This document shows positions 1-5,889 of a DNA stretch of 5,952 nucleotides, piece by piece; the stretch's first letter is position 1, and each line of letters starts with the position of its first letter. The notes beneath the pieces are model-generated. The model had not been told where the DNA came from and ran no database searches. It saw nothing but the letters and a program-made list of their open reading frames with translations. Position numbers and translations under genes: made by a program. The stretch comes from an uncultured Prevotella sp. (GTDB lineage Bacteria; Bacteroidota; Bacteroidia; Bacteroidales; Bacteroidaceae): NCBI GenBank assembly GCA_947303825.1, contig CAMYZK010000170.1, positions 1 through 5,952 on the forward strand. Direction: 5' to 3'.

Positions 1-348
1 CACCACGACGAGATGGAGATGCAGACGCTGCTGGCTCCCATCGTGCAGGTGTGCGATGCCATCAGCGGTGCCCGTCCCGGTGCCCGCCGTGAAATTGTGG
101 AGGCTTACATCAAGCGCCTCAACGACCTGGAGGCCATTGCCATGTCTTATCCCGGTGTCACCAAGACCTACGCCATACAGGCTGGCCGCGAGCTGCGCGT
201 CATAGTGGGTGCCGACAAGATGACCGATGCAGAGACTGAGGCACTGAGCGGTGAGATAGCCACAAAGATACAGAACGAGATGACCTATCCGGGACAGGTG
301 AAGATTACCGTCATACGCGAGACTCGCTCGGTAGCCTACGCAAAATAG
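1..348 (+). CDS. rny: Ribonuclease Y, C-terminal fragment (5' end outside window)
   Basis: The frame is open from base 1, so this is the last 115 residues of a longer gene (a full RNase Y is roughly 500 residues), ending at TAG 346-348. RNase Y is a membrane-anchored endoribonuclease that starts mRNA decay; the usual order is an N-terminal membrane helix, coiled coil, KH domain and HD metal-binding domain. Only the end of the HD domain and the C-terminal domain are visible. Family landmarks are HHDEMEM at the very start, then [37 protein letters not shown], and the terminal [14 protein letters not shown] followed by AYAK. The HD catalytic pair, KH domain and anchor lie upstream of the window and cannot be checked. 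The first in-frame ATG (base 13) is an internal methionine, not a start. The gene converges on the DUF1573 gene and ends ahead of a strong terminator. Confidence 0.95.
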   Translation, partial: HHDEMEMQTLLAPIVQVCDAISGARPGARREIVEAYIKRLNDLEAIAMSYPGVTKTYAIQAGRELRVIVGADKMTDAETEALSGEIATKIQNEMTYPGQVKITVIRETRSVAYAK

Positions 349-364
349 ACATAGGCAGGCTATC

Positions 365-416
365 AAGAACAGACTTGGCCAAGCGTAAAGACTTTAGCCA
401 AGCGTAAAGAACAGAC
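365..416. repeat. Short direct-repeat patch in rny 3' spacer
   Basis: A 14-bp sequence, GCCAAGCGTAAAGA, occurs twice, at 378-391 and 397-410 (19 bp start to start). A 10-bp sequence, AAGAACAGAC, flanks the pair at 365-374 and 407-416. A third word, AGACATAGG, occurs at 347-355 (overlapping the rny stop codon) and 413-421. All copies are exact. The patch lies between the rny stop and the terminator, so it would be transcribed as 3' UTR. It looks like local duplication; I recognise no function. Confidence 0.7.
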
Positions 417-431
417 ATAGGAAACGCACGA

Positions 432-476
432 AAAAAGGGCTGTGCATTCTCACTGACGAGAGGCACAGCCCTTTTT
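432..476. terminator. Bidirectional intrinsic terminator between convergent genes
   Basis: A perfect 14-bp inverted repeat pairs 432-445 (AAAAAGGGCTGTGC) with 463-476 (GCACAGCCCTTTTT). Part of the 17-nt loop can pair further (TCTC 448-451 with GAGA 458-461). The GC-rich core is bordered by an A-tract on the left and a T-tract on the right, so the RNA from either strand ends in a stem followed by a U-run. It lies 83 nt past the rny stop on the plus strand and 20 nt past the DUF1573 stop on the minus strand, as expected for a shared terminator of convergent genes. Confidence 0.9.
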
Positions 477-496
477 ATGATTCTCTGCTTTTCGCT

Positions 497-898
497 TTAC
501 TCTGTCATCTCACCCGAGATGTAAAGTCGCGACAGCTCTACTTCACTGTTGGTACGCACGGTTATCGACTTCTTGAAGTATCCCAGAGACTTGCCATTAC
601 CATTATAGGTGACGGTAATCTCACCCGACTTGCCTGGCATGATGGGCTCCTTGGTGTACTTCGGCACCGTGCATCCGCAGGATGCCACTGCCTGGTTTAT
701 CACAAGCGGCTTCTCGCCGACATTGGTAAAGGCAAACGTGCAAGTCACCACGGGATCTTTAGCCGAGAACTTGCCGAAGTTGTGGCTGGTCTTCTCAAAC
801 TTTATCTGAGCATACTTCTTTGTTGGTTCAGAATCCTGAGCCATTACAGCCGTCATGCTGCAAACCAGCATGAATGTTAAGAGAAACAGTTTCTTCAT
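497..898 (-). CDS. Secreted DUF1573 family protein
   Basis: 133 residues, complete. Residues 1-20 form a classic signal peptide (MKK, a hydrophobic core, then AVMA before QDSE), so the mature protein should be periplasmic or surface-exposed. Cys13 is inside the hydrophobic core and lacks a proper lipobox, so it is probably not a lipoprotein. The rest is a single DUF1573 domain, an Ig-like beta-sandwich common in Bacteroidetes. Landmarks are FEKTSHNFGKF (about 34-44), the FAFTNVGEKPL strand (about 55-65), the family hallmark ASCGCT (72-77), the PGKSGEI turn (88-94) and FKKSITVRTN (108-117). The molecular role of DUF1573 is not established. The start at 898 is supported by the signal peptide and by a promoter about 60 bp upstream; the leader is A/T-rich with no Shine-Dalgarno, normal for this phylum. 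It appears to be a single-gene unit ending at the shared terminator. Confidence 0.92.
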   Translation of the reverse strand: MKKLFLLTFMLVCSMTAVMAQDSEPTKKYAQIKFEKTSHNFGKFSAKDPVVTCTFAFTNVGEKPLVINQAVASCGCTVPKYTKEPIMPGKSGEITVTYNGNGKSLGYFKKSITVRTNSEVELSRLYISGEMTE

Positions 899-935
899 AT
901 CATTAAAAATTGCTTTAGTTCAACACATATTTATT

Positions 936-951
936 ACTTATGCTTATAAGT
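936..951 (-). other. Stem-loop at predicted 5' end of the DUF1573 transcript
   Basis: ACTTAT at 936-941 is the exact reverse complement of ATAAGT at 946-951, with a 4-nt loop. On the minus strand this 6-bp hairpin starts 6 nt after the -7 promoter box, so it would be at or within a few bases of the mRNA 5' end. Such 5' hairpins can slow decay. The stem is weak and A/T-rich, so this may be chance. Confidence 0.35.
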
Positions 952-956
952 TGGAT

Positions 957-988
957 GCAAAATTAATAAAAAGTAAAACCTATTCAGA
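957..988 (-). promoter_or_regulatory. Bacteroidetes-type promoter for the DUF1573 gene
   Basis: Read on the minus strand, 965-957 is TAATTTTGC, an exact match to the Bacteroidetes -7 box TAnnTTTG. The -33 position, 19 bp further upstream (988-985), reads TCTG, three of four bases of TTTG. Transcription would start near 950, leaving a leader of about 50 nt before the ATG at 898. Confidence 0.65.
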
Positions 989-1037
989 TACTATTTAAGT
1001 TTTTTTACACGATGTTAACTCATGTATAACTACCTCA

Positions 1038-1166
1038 AGTCCACTTTAAAAAGTTGAAATTGTTCTGTCGCCCTTTCAGGGCTCAATCTTAACGGTCTGA
1101 TTTACAAGAAGGGGCTTCACCCCTCCCTGTGTTATTTCGTCCCTTCGGGACTTTTTAAAGTGGACT
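1038..1166. mobile_element. MITE/REP-like palindromic element, 129 bp
   Basis: The ends are a perfect 17-bp inverted repeat: AGTCCACTTTAAAAAGT at 1038-1054 and its exact reverse complement at 1150-1166. Inside are three short hairpins with TTC-type loops: GCCCT-TTC-AGGGC (1070-1082), AGGGG-CTTCA-CCCCT (1110-1124) and GTCCC-TTC-GGGAC (1139-1151, overlapping the right terminal repeat by 2 bp). The flanking 9-mers ACTACCTCA (1029-1037) and CCTACTTCA (1167-1175) agree at 7 of 9 positions, as a decayed target-site duplication might. There is no room for a protein, so movement would need a transposase elsewhere. From memory, short hairpins of this GCCC-TTC-GGGC style are scattered through Bacteroidetes genomes, but I cannot name the family. 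The third hairpin followed by TTTTT would also resemble a plus-strand terminator. Confidence 0.6.
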
Positions 1167-1200
1167 CCTACTTCAAGTCTCGCATTCGCTCAGTAACTAT

Positions 1201-1242
1201 ATCTATCATCTTTCATCTGTCATCTTTCATCTGTCATCTTTC
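1201..1242. repeat. Tandem array of 7-bp units (ATCTNTC x6)
   Basis: Six heptamers in perfect register: ATCTATC, ATCTTTC, ATCTGTC, ATCTTTC, ATCTGTC, ATCTTTC. Equivalently it is three 14-bp units, of which the two rightmost are identical and the leftmost differs at one base. On the minus strand it reads as the purine-rich series GAAAGAT/GACAGAT. It overlaps the 3' end of the GH105 gene: its stop codon (1227-1229) and the codons for the final K-D-D-R lie within the array. Confidence 0.9.
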
Positions 1243-2396
1243 AACAGCTTATAGTACTCTGTTGCTCCGAGCAGGAAGCATCCGGTGCCATAGTCCTCAA
1301 AGTCGGGTATACGGGTATAGCTCAGGGGCTGTCCGGCCGACGGGTCTTTGCCCGTACCCTGCATCCATCCCAGGAAACCGTCTTCATGCACTGCATCGCG
1401 CACCATTGCCTGCCAGGCACGGTTGGCCACTGGGCGATAGACTCGCTCGTCGAGAACCCCCTCGCGCATGCCCCAGCAGATGCCATAGAGGAAGAGGGCG
1501 GTGCCGCTGGTCTCGGGCATGGCGTAGTTGGTAGACACAAGGCTGGGATTCCAGAAGCCGTCTTCGCGCTGGCATGTAATCAGTGCCTTGCTCATCAGCT
1601 TGAAGTCCTTCATCAGCTCCTTGTACTCCTTGCTCTTGGGCTGTAGCTCATCCATGCATCGCACCAGTGCAGCATATACCCATCCGTTGCCCCGGCTCCA
1701 GTAGCACTGCTGTCCGTCGGGCTCCTTGTAGGGCGGCACATAGTCGGCATCGCGCCACCACAGGCCCTCCTTCACGTTGAAGAGTCCACCGCCACACTCG
1801 TTACGGCTCCAGCGGTACATCTTCATTCCGTGGTCCAGGTATTTCTTCTCTCCCGTTATGCGATACATGCTCACATAGACGGGCATGGCCATCTGTATGG
1901 CATCTATCCACGTCCACCAACCGTATAGGCTTCCGTTCTTCGGGTTGGGGGTCTGCATTTGGTGGTTCAGGTTCTGCAGCGTGGGTTCCAGCATATAGCT
2001 GGTGCCCTCTACTGCTGCCTCGGCTATGGGCTGATAGCACCAGAGGTATGTCTGCGCGCAGCACTGGTCGTCGGCATCGCAGGTGTTCACACCGTTGCGC
2101 GGTGTCCACTTATGGAAGTTGGCCCAGCGTTCTATATAGTCCAGATAACGCTGCTGATGGTCTATGCCCTTGAGTGCCACCAGCCCTTCATAATAGACGG
2201 CGCGAGTCCACAGCGAACTGGGACGCACGCGCTTCACGTTGGTGGGAACCGTCGGGTCTTCATACTTCTTCATGAAATAGTCGTTGACAAGCCTTGCGGT
2301 AGCCAGCACATCTTCGGCAGTGGCCTGGGCTGCTGCATGCCACGGCATAGCTGTAAAGAGCATGACGAGCAATGCAAGATTTCGGGTTTTATTCAT
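1227..2396 (-). CDS. Secreted GH105 (GH88/105 clan) unsaturated glycuronyl hydrolase
   Basis: 389 residues, near the usual length for a secreted YteR/YesR-type enzyme. These hydrate the 4,5-unsaturated uronic acid left at the non-reducing end of oligosaccharides by polysaccharide lyases (rhamnogalacturonan, and in some members ulvan or other substrates), releasing the sugar. Residues 1-23 are a signal peptide (MNKTRN, hydrophobic core, HAAA before Q24). The (alpha/alpha)6-barrel spans roughly 28-386. Landmarks are RPSSLWTRAVYYEGL (58-72), DADDQC (107-112), WWTWIDAIQMAMP (160-172), CYWSRGNGWVY (231-241), PETSGTALFLYGICWGMREG (294-313) and a final FEDYGTGCFLLGATEYY (366-382). By analogy with YteR, Asp165 in WIDAIQMAMP is the likely catalytic residue; this alignment is from memory. 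It has ten cysteines outside the signal peptide. The start is 30 bp after dsbD with no promoter between, suggesting co-transcription. No lyase or SusCD genes are visible, so the substrate is not set. The C-terminus runs into a tandem repeat. Confidence 0.88.
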   Translation of the reverse strand: MNKTRNLALLVMLFTAMPWHAAAQATAEDVLATARLVNDYFMKKYEDPTVPTNVKRVRPSSLWTRAVYYEGLVALKGIDHQQRYLDYIERWANFHKWTPRNGVNTCDADDQCCAQTYLWCYQPIAEAAVEGTSYMLEPTLQNLNHQMQTPNPKNGSLYGWWTWIDAIQMAMPVYVSMYRITGEKKYLDHGMKMYRWSRNECGGGLFNVKEGLWWRDADYVPPYKEPDGQQCYWSRGNGWVYAALVRCMDELQPKSKEYKELMKDFKLMSKALITCQREDGFWNPSLVSTNYAMPETSGTALFLYGICWGMREGVLDERVYRPVANRAWQAMVRDAVHEDGFLGWMQGTGKDPSAGQPLSYTRIPDFEDYGTGCFLLGATEYYKLLKDDR

Positions 2397-2426
2397 TGTT
2401 GAGATAGTTTTGTAGTTTATTGTTGT

Positions 2427-4322
2427 TTATTTTGCAGAATAGTTCTTGAGACCTTTTTGCAGGAACTCTATATACTCCTGTATGTCCTCATCGTATGAAC
2501 GCAGACCATTGAGGGGCTTTCCCGTTGCTGGGTCAAGCAGCACATAGAAGGGCTGCGTGTTGGCACCTATCTTCATGCGCTCCAGATAGCTCCACTTGTC
2601 GCCAACGGTGCGCAGCGTTCGCTGTGTTCCGTCAACGTCGGTCACCTCCATGGGTTGAGCCAGCTTTGTCTTGTCGTCAACATAGAGTGAGATGAGCACG
2701 TACTTGTTGTTTAGCAGGTCACGCACCTTCGGGTCAGTCCACACGGCGGCTTCCATCTTTCGGCAGTTCACGCAACCGAAGCCCGTGAAGTCGACCATCA
2801 CCGGCTTGCCTTCGGCACGGGCGGCTGCCATACCCAGGTCGTAGTCGGTATATTTTGCCTCTACCGAGCCGTCATAGAGGTTGAAGTCCTGCGTGTTCAT
2901 AGGGGGCGAGAAAGCACTGATAGCTTTCAGCGGTGCTCCCCACAGTCCTGGCACCATATAGACGGCAAAGGCCACCGAGAGGAACTTCAGCGCAAAGGCC
3001 AGCTCGATGAATCCCAGCACCACCTTCACCGTATTCATCCACCCTCCCGACTTCGGTGCCGACTTCAGCAGTGAGGGGAACATGGCAAAGAGCGTAAACG
3101 GTATCGCCAGTGCTATGGCAAATCCCAGCATGCCTATCGTGGGAGCCACGATGTCGCCCTGTGTGGAGACGGCCACCAGCAGGAACCCTACGATGGGGCC
3201 GGTGCACGAGAATGACACCAGGGCCAGTGTGAAAGCCATGAGGAAGATAGAGAGCAGACCTGTGGTCTTCTCCGACTTCTGGTCAATCTTGTTTGACCAG
3301 CTGGAAGGCAGCACTATCTCAAAAGCTCCGAAGAACGAAGCGGCAAAGACAATGAGCAGCAGGGCAAAGAAGATATTGAACACGGCATTGGTGGAAAGCG
3401 CGTTGAGTGCCGATGCCCCAAAGAGAATGGTTACCAGCAGCCCCAGCAATACATAGATGACAACGATGCTCAATCCGTAGGTGACGGCCTCTCTGACAGC
3501 CTTCTTCCTGTCCTTGTTGCGCTTCAGGAAGAACGACACCGTCATCGGTATGATAGGCCACACGCATGGCGTAAGGATGGCCAGGAAGCCAGCCAATAGA
3601 CCCTCGATGAAGATCATCCACCACGAGAGACTCATGTCGTTGGTGCTGGCGGCATTCTCGTATGCCTTCAGCTCAGAGGTGATGGGCTGCCACAAGGAAA
3701 CCATGTCCATAGCAGCATCGGCCGAGGGCTTCAGGGCGGTGACAGTGTCGCCGGGGATGGAATCCTCCGATACTGTCACTTCAGCATGATGGTCTGCCAA
3801 CGTATCAGGAGCGTCCACAGGGGCTGGCTCTTTAGTATCTACAGCCTTGGCGGGTTCCTCTGCAGGCTTTTGTGGGGATTCCCCGCTCTTGCTGAACTCT
3901 ACGGAGGTAGGAGGCATGCACATCTGGTCGTTGCAGGCACCATACTCCAGGTGACAGCTGATGCTGTAGAGGGGTTTCGTGAACCTTATCTTCTGAACAA
4001 AGGCACCACTTCCCTCGAAAAAGCGTAGGTTTGTTCCGAACATTTCTTCATACTGCTCCTTCACCTTGCCGCGTGGTTTCAGCTTGCCCACGAGTTCTAT
4101 CCCATCCAGCTTGTCAGCATGGAAAGTGGCACGCGTCGGTCCGTCCTCGGTAATGTCGGTACTGTAGACGTGCCATCCGGGGTCGATGGTTGCCGTGAAG
4201 ACTATCTCGCCCTCGTTGGTACCAGTGACATTCAGCTCCGAACGGAAATGCACCGGATCAGCAATCTGCGCCCATCCTCCAAGGACAGAGAGCAGCATGA
4301 AAAATAACAGGTATTTCTTCAT
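2427..4322 (-). CDS. dsbD: Thiol:disulfide interchange protein DsbD (cytochrome c biogenesis transmembrane protein)
   Basis: 631 residues with the full three-domain DsbD layout. DsbD takes electrons from cytoplasmic thioredoxin and passes them across the inner membrane to reduce periplasmic disulfides. Residues 1-18 are a signal peptide (MKKYLLFFMLLSV). An N-terminal periplasmic domain (about 22-146) carries the cysteine pair C130/C135 in YGACNDQMCMPP. A low-complexity Pro/Glu/Ala/Asp linker follows (about 147-205). The membrane domain (about 233-460, roughly eight helices) has the paired cysteines C253 in LTPCVWPIIP and C373 in SFSCTGPIVG. The C-terminal thioredoxin-like domain (about 485-631) has the active site C517-V-N-C520 after VMVDFTGFG, and the cis-proline region NTQPFYVLLD. 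All three redox pairs are intact. The open frame extends to 4373, but I place the start at 4322: the signal peptide begins there, and a consensus promoter at 4344-4374 would be inside or downstream of the longer version. It probably leads an operon with GH105. Confidence 0.93.
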   Translation of the reverse strand: MKKYLLFFMLLSVLGGWAQIADPVHFRSELNVTGTNEGEIVFTATIDPGWHVYSTDITEDGPTRATFHADKLDGIELVGKLKPRGKVKEQYEEMFGTNLRFFEGSGAFVQKIRFTKPLYSISCHLEYGACNDQMCMPPTSVEFSKSGESPQKPAEEPAKAVDTKEPAPVDAPDTLADHHAEVTVSEDSIPGDTVTALKPSADAAMDMVSLWQPITSELKAYENAASTNDMSLSWWMIFIEGLLAGFLAILTPCVWPIIPMTVSFFLKRNKDRKKAVREAVTYGLSIVVIYVLLGLLVTILFGASALNALSTNAVFNIFFALLLIVFAASFFGAFEIVLPSSWSNKIDQKSEKTTGLLSIFLMAFTLALVSFSCTGPIVGFLLVAVSTQGDIVAPTIGMLGFAIALAIPFTLFAMFPSLLKSAPKSGGWMNTVKVVLGFIELAFALKFLSVAFAVYMVPGLWGAPLKAISAFSPPMNTQDFNLYDGSVEAKYTDYDLGMAAARAEGKPVMVDFTGFGCVNCRKMEAAVWTDPKVRDLLNNKYVLISLYVDDKTKLAQPMEVTDVDGTQRTLRTVGDKWSYLERMKIGANTQPFYVLLDPATGKPLNGLRSYDEDIQEYIEFLQKGLKNYSAK

Positions 4323-4343
4323 TGAGAGATTACAATTAGGGTG

Positions 4344-4374
4344 CAAAGATACAAATAAATGGCCGAAAAGCAAA
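4344..4374 (-). promoter_or_regulatory. Bacteroidetes-type promoter for dsbD (and probably GH105)
   Basis: On the minus strand, 4374-4371 is TTTG (the -33 box). After 19 bp comes TATCTTTG (4351-4344), followed by C: an exact match to both consensus boxes. The predicted start of transcription is near 4338, leaving a leader of under 20 nt before the ATG at 4322. An ATG at 4373 would fall in the -33 box and could not be in this transcript. Confidence 0.85.
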
Positions 4375-4421
4375 GAAAAATGATTATTAAATCTTTTGGA
4401 AAGGAAAAATAACAGATAAGA

Positions 4422-4453
4422 TTTGTTTCATTCAAAAATAATATGTACCTTTG
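4422..4453 (+). promoter_or_regulatory. Bacteroidetes-type promoter for inositol-3-phosphate synthase
   Basis: TTTG at 4422-4425, a 20-bp gap, then TACCTTTG at 4446-4453 followed by C: both boxes match the Bacteroidetes consensus. Transcription should begin near 4459, giving an A-rich leader of about 30 nt before the ATG at 4491 and no Shine-Dalgarno. It is divergent from the dsbD promoter; the two -33 boxes are 47 bp apart in an A/T-rich stretch with no obvious operator palindrome. Confidence 0.85.
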
Positions 4454-4490
4454 CATGTTAGATGAAAAACAATTAACTAAAACAACAATA

Positions 4491-5798
4491 ATGAAACAAA
4501 CAAATGTTAAGTCCGCAGAGGGCAAATTGGGAATCATGGTCGTTGGCTGTGGTGCCGTTGCAACAACATTCATGACTGGTGTGCTGATGGCACGCAAGGG
4601 GTTGGCAAAGCCTGTTGGAGCCATGACTCAGTATGACAAAGTTCGCATAGGGCGCGGGGAGCAGAAACAGTATCTGCACTACAAGGACATTGTGCCCATT
4701 GCCAATCTTGATGACATCGTTTTCGGCTGCTGGGATGTTTATCCACAGAACGCCTTCCAGGCAGCCATGTATGCCGAAGTGCTGAAAGAGAAAGACATAC
4801 TGCCCGTACGCGACGAACTTGAACAGATAGTGCCCATGAAGGCTGCCTTCGACAGGAACTATGCCAAGCGCCTCGACGGTGACAATGTGAAGCAGTGTGC
4901 CACGCGCTGGGACATGGTGGAGCAGCTGCGTGAGGACATACGCAGCTTCAAGGCAGAGAAGGGCTGCAGCCGCATAGTGGTGCTCTGGGCCGCTTCTACC
5001 GAGATTTACGTTCCTATAAACGAGGATGTACACTACGATCTGGCCAAGCTCGAAGCTGCCATGAAAGCCGATGACCGCGAACACATAGCACCCTCCATGT
5101 GCTATGCCTACGCAGCACTGAAGGAGGGGGCTCCGTTCATCATGGGTGCACCAAACACCACCGTTGACATTCCTGCCATGTGGCAGCTGGCCGAGCAGAC
5201 CAAGATGCCCATCGCAGGCAAGGACTTTAAGACCGGACAGACGCTCGTAAAGAGTGGCTTTGCACCCATCATTGGCACCCGCTGCCTGGGACTGGACGGA
5301 TGGTTCTCTACCAACATTCTGGGCAACCGCGACGGACTGGTGCTCGACGTGCCCGAGAACTTCCGCACGAAGGAGGTGTCGAAGCTCTCTACGCTGGAGA
5401 CCATTCTCAAGGCCGACAAACAGCCCGACCTCTATACCGACTACTACCACAAGGTGCGCATCAACTACTATCCGCCTCGCAACGACAACAAGGAGTCGTG
5501 GGACAACATCGACATCTTTGGATGGATGGGCTATCCCATGCAGATAAAAATCAATTTCCTCTGCCGCGACAGCATCCTGGCAGCACCCGTCTGTCTTGAC
5601 CTATGCCTGTTGAGCGACCTGGCATCACGCGCCGGACGCTTCGGCACTCAGACTTGGCTCAGCTTCTTCCTCAAGAGTCCTATGCATGACTATACCCGTG
5701 GCGAAGAAGCCGTTAACAACCTGTACGAGCAGCACACCATGCTGAAGAACGCCATACGCGAGATGGGTGGCTACGAGGCCGACGAGGAAATGGATTAA
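4491..5798 (+). CDS. myo-Inositol-1-phosphate synthase (inositol-3-phosphate synthase)
   Basis: 435 residues, complete. The enzyme converts D-glucose 6-phosphate to 1D-myo-inositol 3-phosphate with NAD+ as a bound redox cofactor (EC 5.5.1.4), in the cytoplasm. The Rossmann NAD-binding motif is VVGCGAVATT (17-26). Further landmarks are WAASTEIYVP (166-175), GAPFIMGAPNTTVDIP (213-228), AGKDFKTGQT (242-251), LGLDGWFSTNILGNRDG (266-282), FRTKEVSKLSTLE (291-303) and CRDSILAAPVCLDL (358-371). Aligned from memory to yeast Ino1, the four active-site lysines are kept as K294, K298, K334 and K395 (FFLKSP). Known context: some gut Bacteroidetes use this enzyme to supply inositol for phosphatidylinositol and inositol sphingolipids, with lipid genes next to it; no such partner is visible here. 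The frame opens at 4443, but that ATG lies between the promoter boxes, so I take the ATG at 4491. Two hairpins follow the stop. Confidence 0.94.
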   Translation: MKQTNVKSAEGKLGIMVVGCGAVATTFMTGVLMARKGLAKPVGAMTQYDKVRIGRGEQKQYLHYKDIVPIANLDDIVFGCWDVYPQNAFQAAMYAEVLKEKDILPVRDELEQIVPMKAAFDRNYAKRLDGDNVKQCATRWDMVEQLREDIRSFKAEKGCSRIVVLWAASTEIYVPINEDVHYDLAKLEAAMKADDREHIAPSMCYAYAALKEGAPFIMGAPNTTVDIPAMWQLAEQTKMPIAGKDFKTGQTLVKSGFAPIIGTRCLGLDGWFSTNILGNRDGLVLDVPENFRTKEVSKLSTLETILKADKQPDLYTDYYHKVRINYYPPRNDNKESWDNIDIFGWMGYPMQIKINFLCRDSILAAPVCLDLCLLSDLASRAGRFGTQTWLSFFLKSPMHDYTRGEEAVNNLYEQHTMLKNAIREMGGYEADEEMD

Positions 5799-5833
5799 AC
5801 CAGAGACATCACCATCGTAACTGTATAAGACAA

Positions 5834-5884
5834 TAACCAACCCATTGGTTGACAGGCGCGCTGCTTCAATAGTAGTGCGCCTGT
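5834..5884 (+). terminator. Two adjacent hairpins after inositol-phosphate synthase, probable terminator
   Basis: First hairpin: AACCAA (5835-5840) pairs with TTGGTT (5845-5850) across a CCCA loop, extendable by a T-G pair (5834/5851). Starting one base later, 5852-5865 pairs with 5871-5884 over 14 bp (ACAGGCGC core, two G-U wobbles in RNA) with a 5-nt loop. The stem is strong, but the sequence after it (GTTACGTT) has only scattered T, so intrinsic termination may be weak or need help. Position, 36 nt after the stop codon, fits a 3' end. Confidence 0.55.
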
Positions 5885-5889
5885 GTTAC

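Noticed and set aside
1139..1156. Plus-strand intrinsic terminator (GTCCC-TTC-GGGAC then TTTTT)
   Set aside because: It has the right shape, but no plus-strand gene reads into it; it is better explained as the right end of the palindromic element.
1021..1250. CRISPR array
   Set aside because: The repeats are either terminal inverted repeats around unique hairpins or contiguous 7-bp units; there is no repeat-spacer alternation.
1160..1534. 124-codon plus-strand frame starting in the palindromic element
   Set aside because: Most of it is antisense to GH105; the N-terminal part translates the tandem repeat. The Arg/Ser/Pro-rich composition marks a shadow.
1959..2402. 147-codon plus-strand frame over the start of GH105
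   Set aside because: It is antisense to a well-supported GH105 gene, with no promoter or family motif.
2427..4322. Possible frameshift or missing redox pair in dsbD
   Set aside because: The frame is continuous and all three cysteine pairs are present; the C-x4-C spacing in the N-terminal domain is one residue shorter than in E. coli as I recall it, but the motif is otherwise intact.
4323..4373. N-terminal extension of DsbD
   Set aside because: It would put a non-signal stretch ahead of the signal peptide and place the start codon in the -33 box.
4319..4624. 101-codon minus-strand frame across the divergent spacer
   Set aside because: It would span both promoters and overlap the synthase N-terminus, and it has no family resemblance.
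4473..5450. 325-codon open frame on the minus strand
   Set aside because: It lies opposite the inositol-phosphate synthase gene, has a cysteine/histidine/valine-rich composition typical of an antisense shadow, and shows no recognisable domain.
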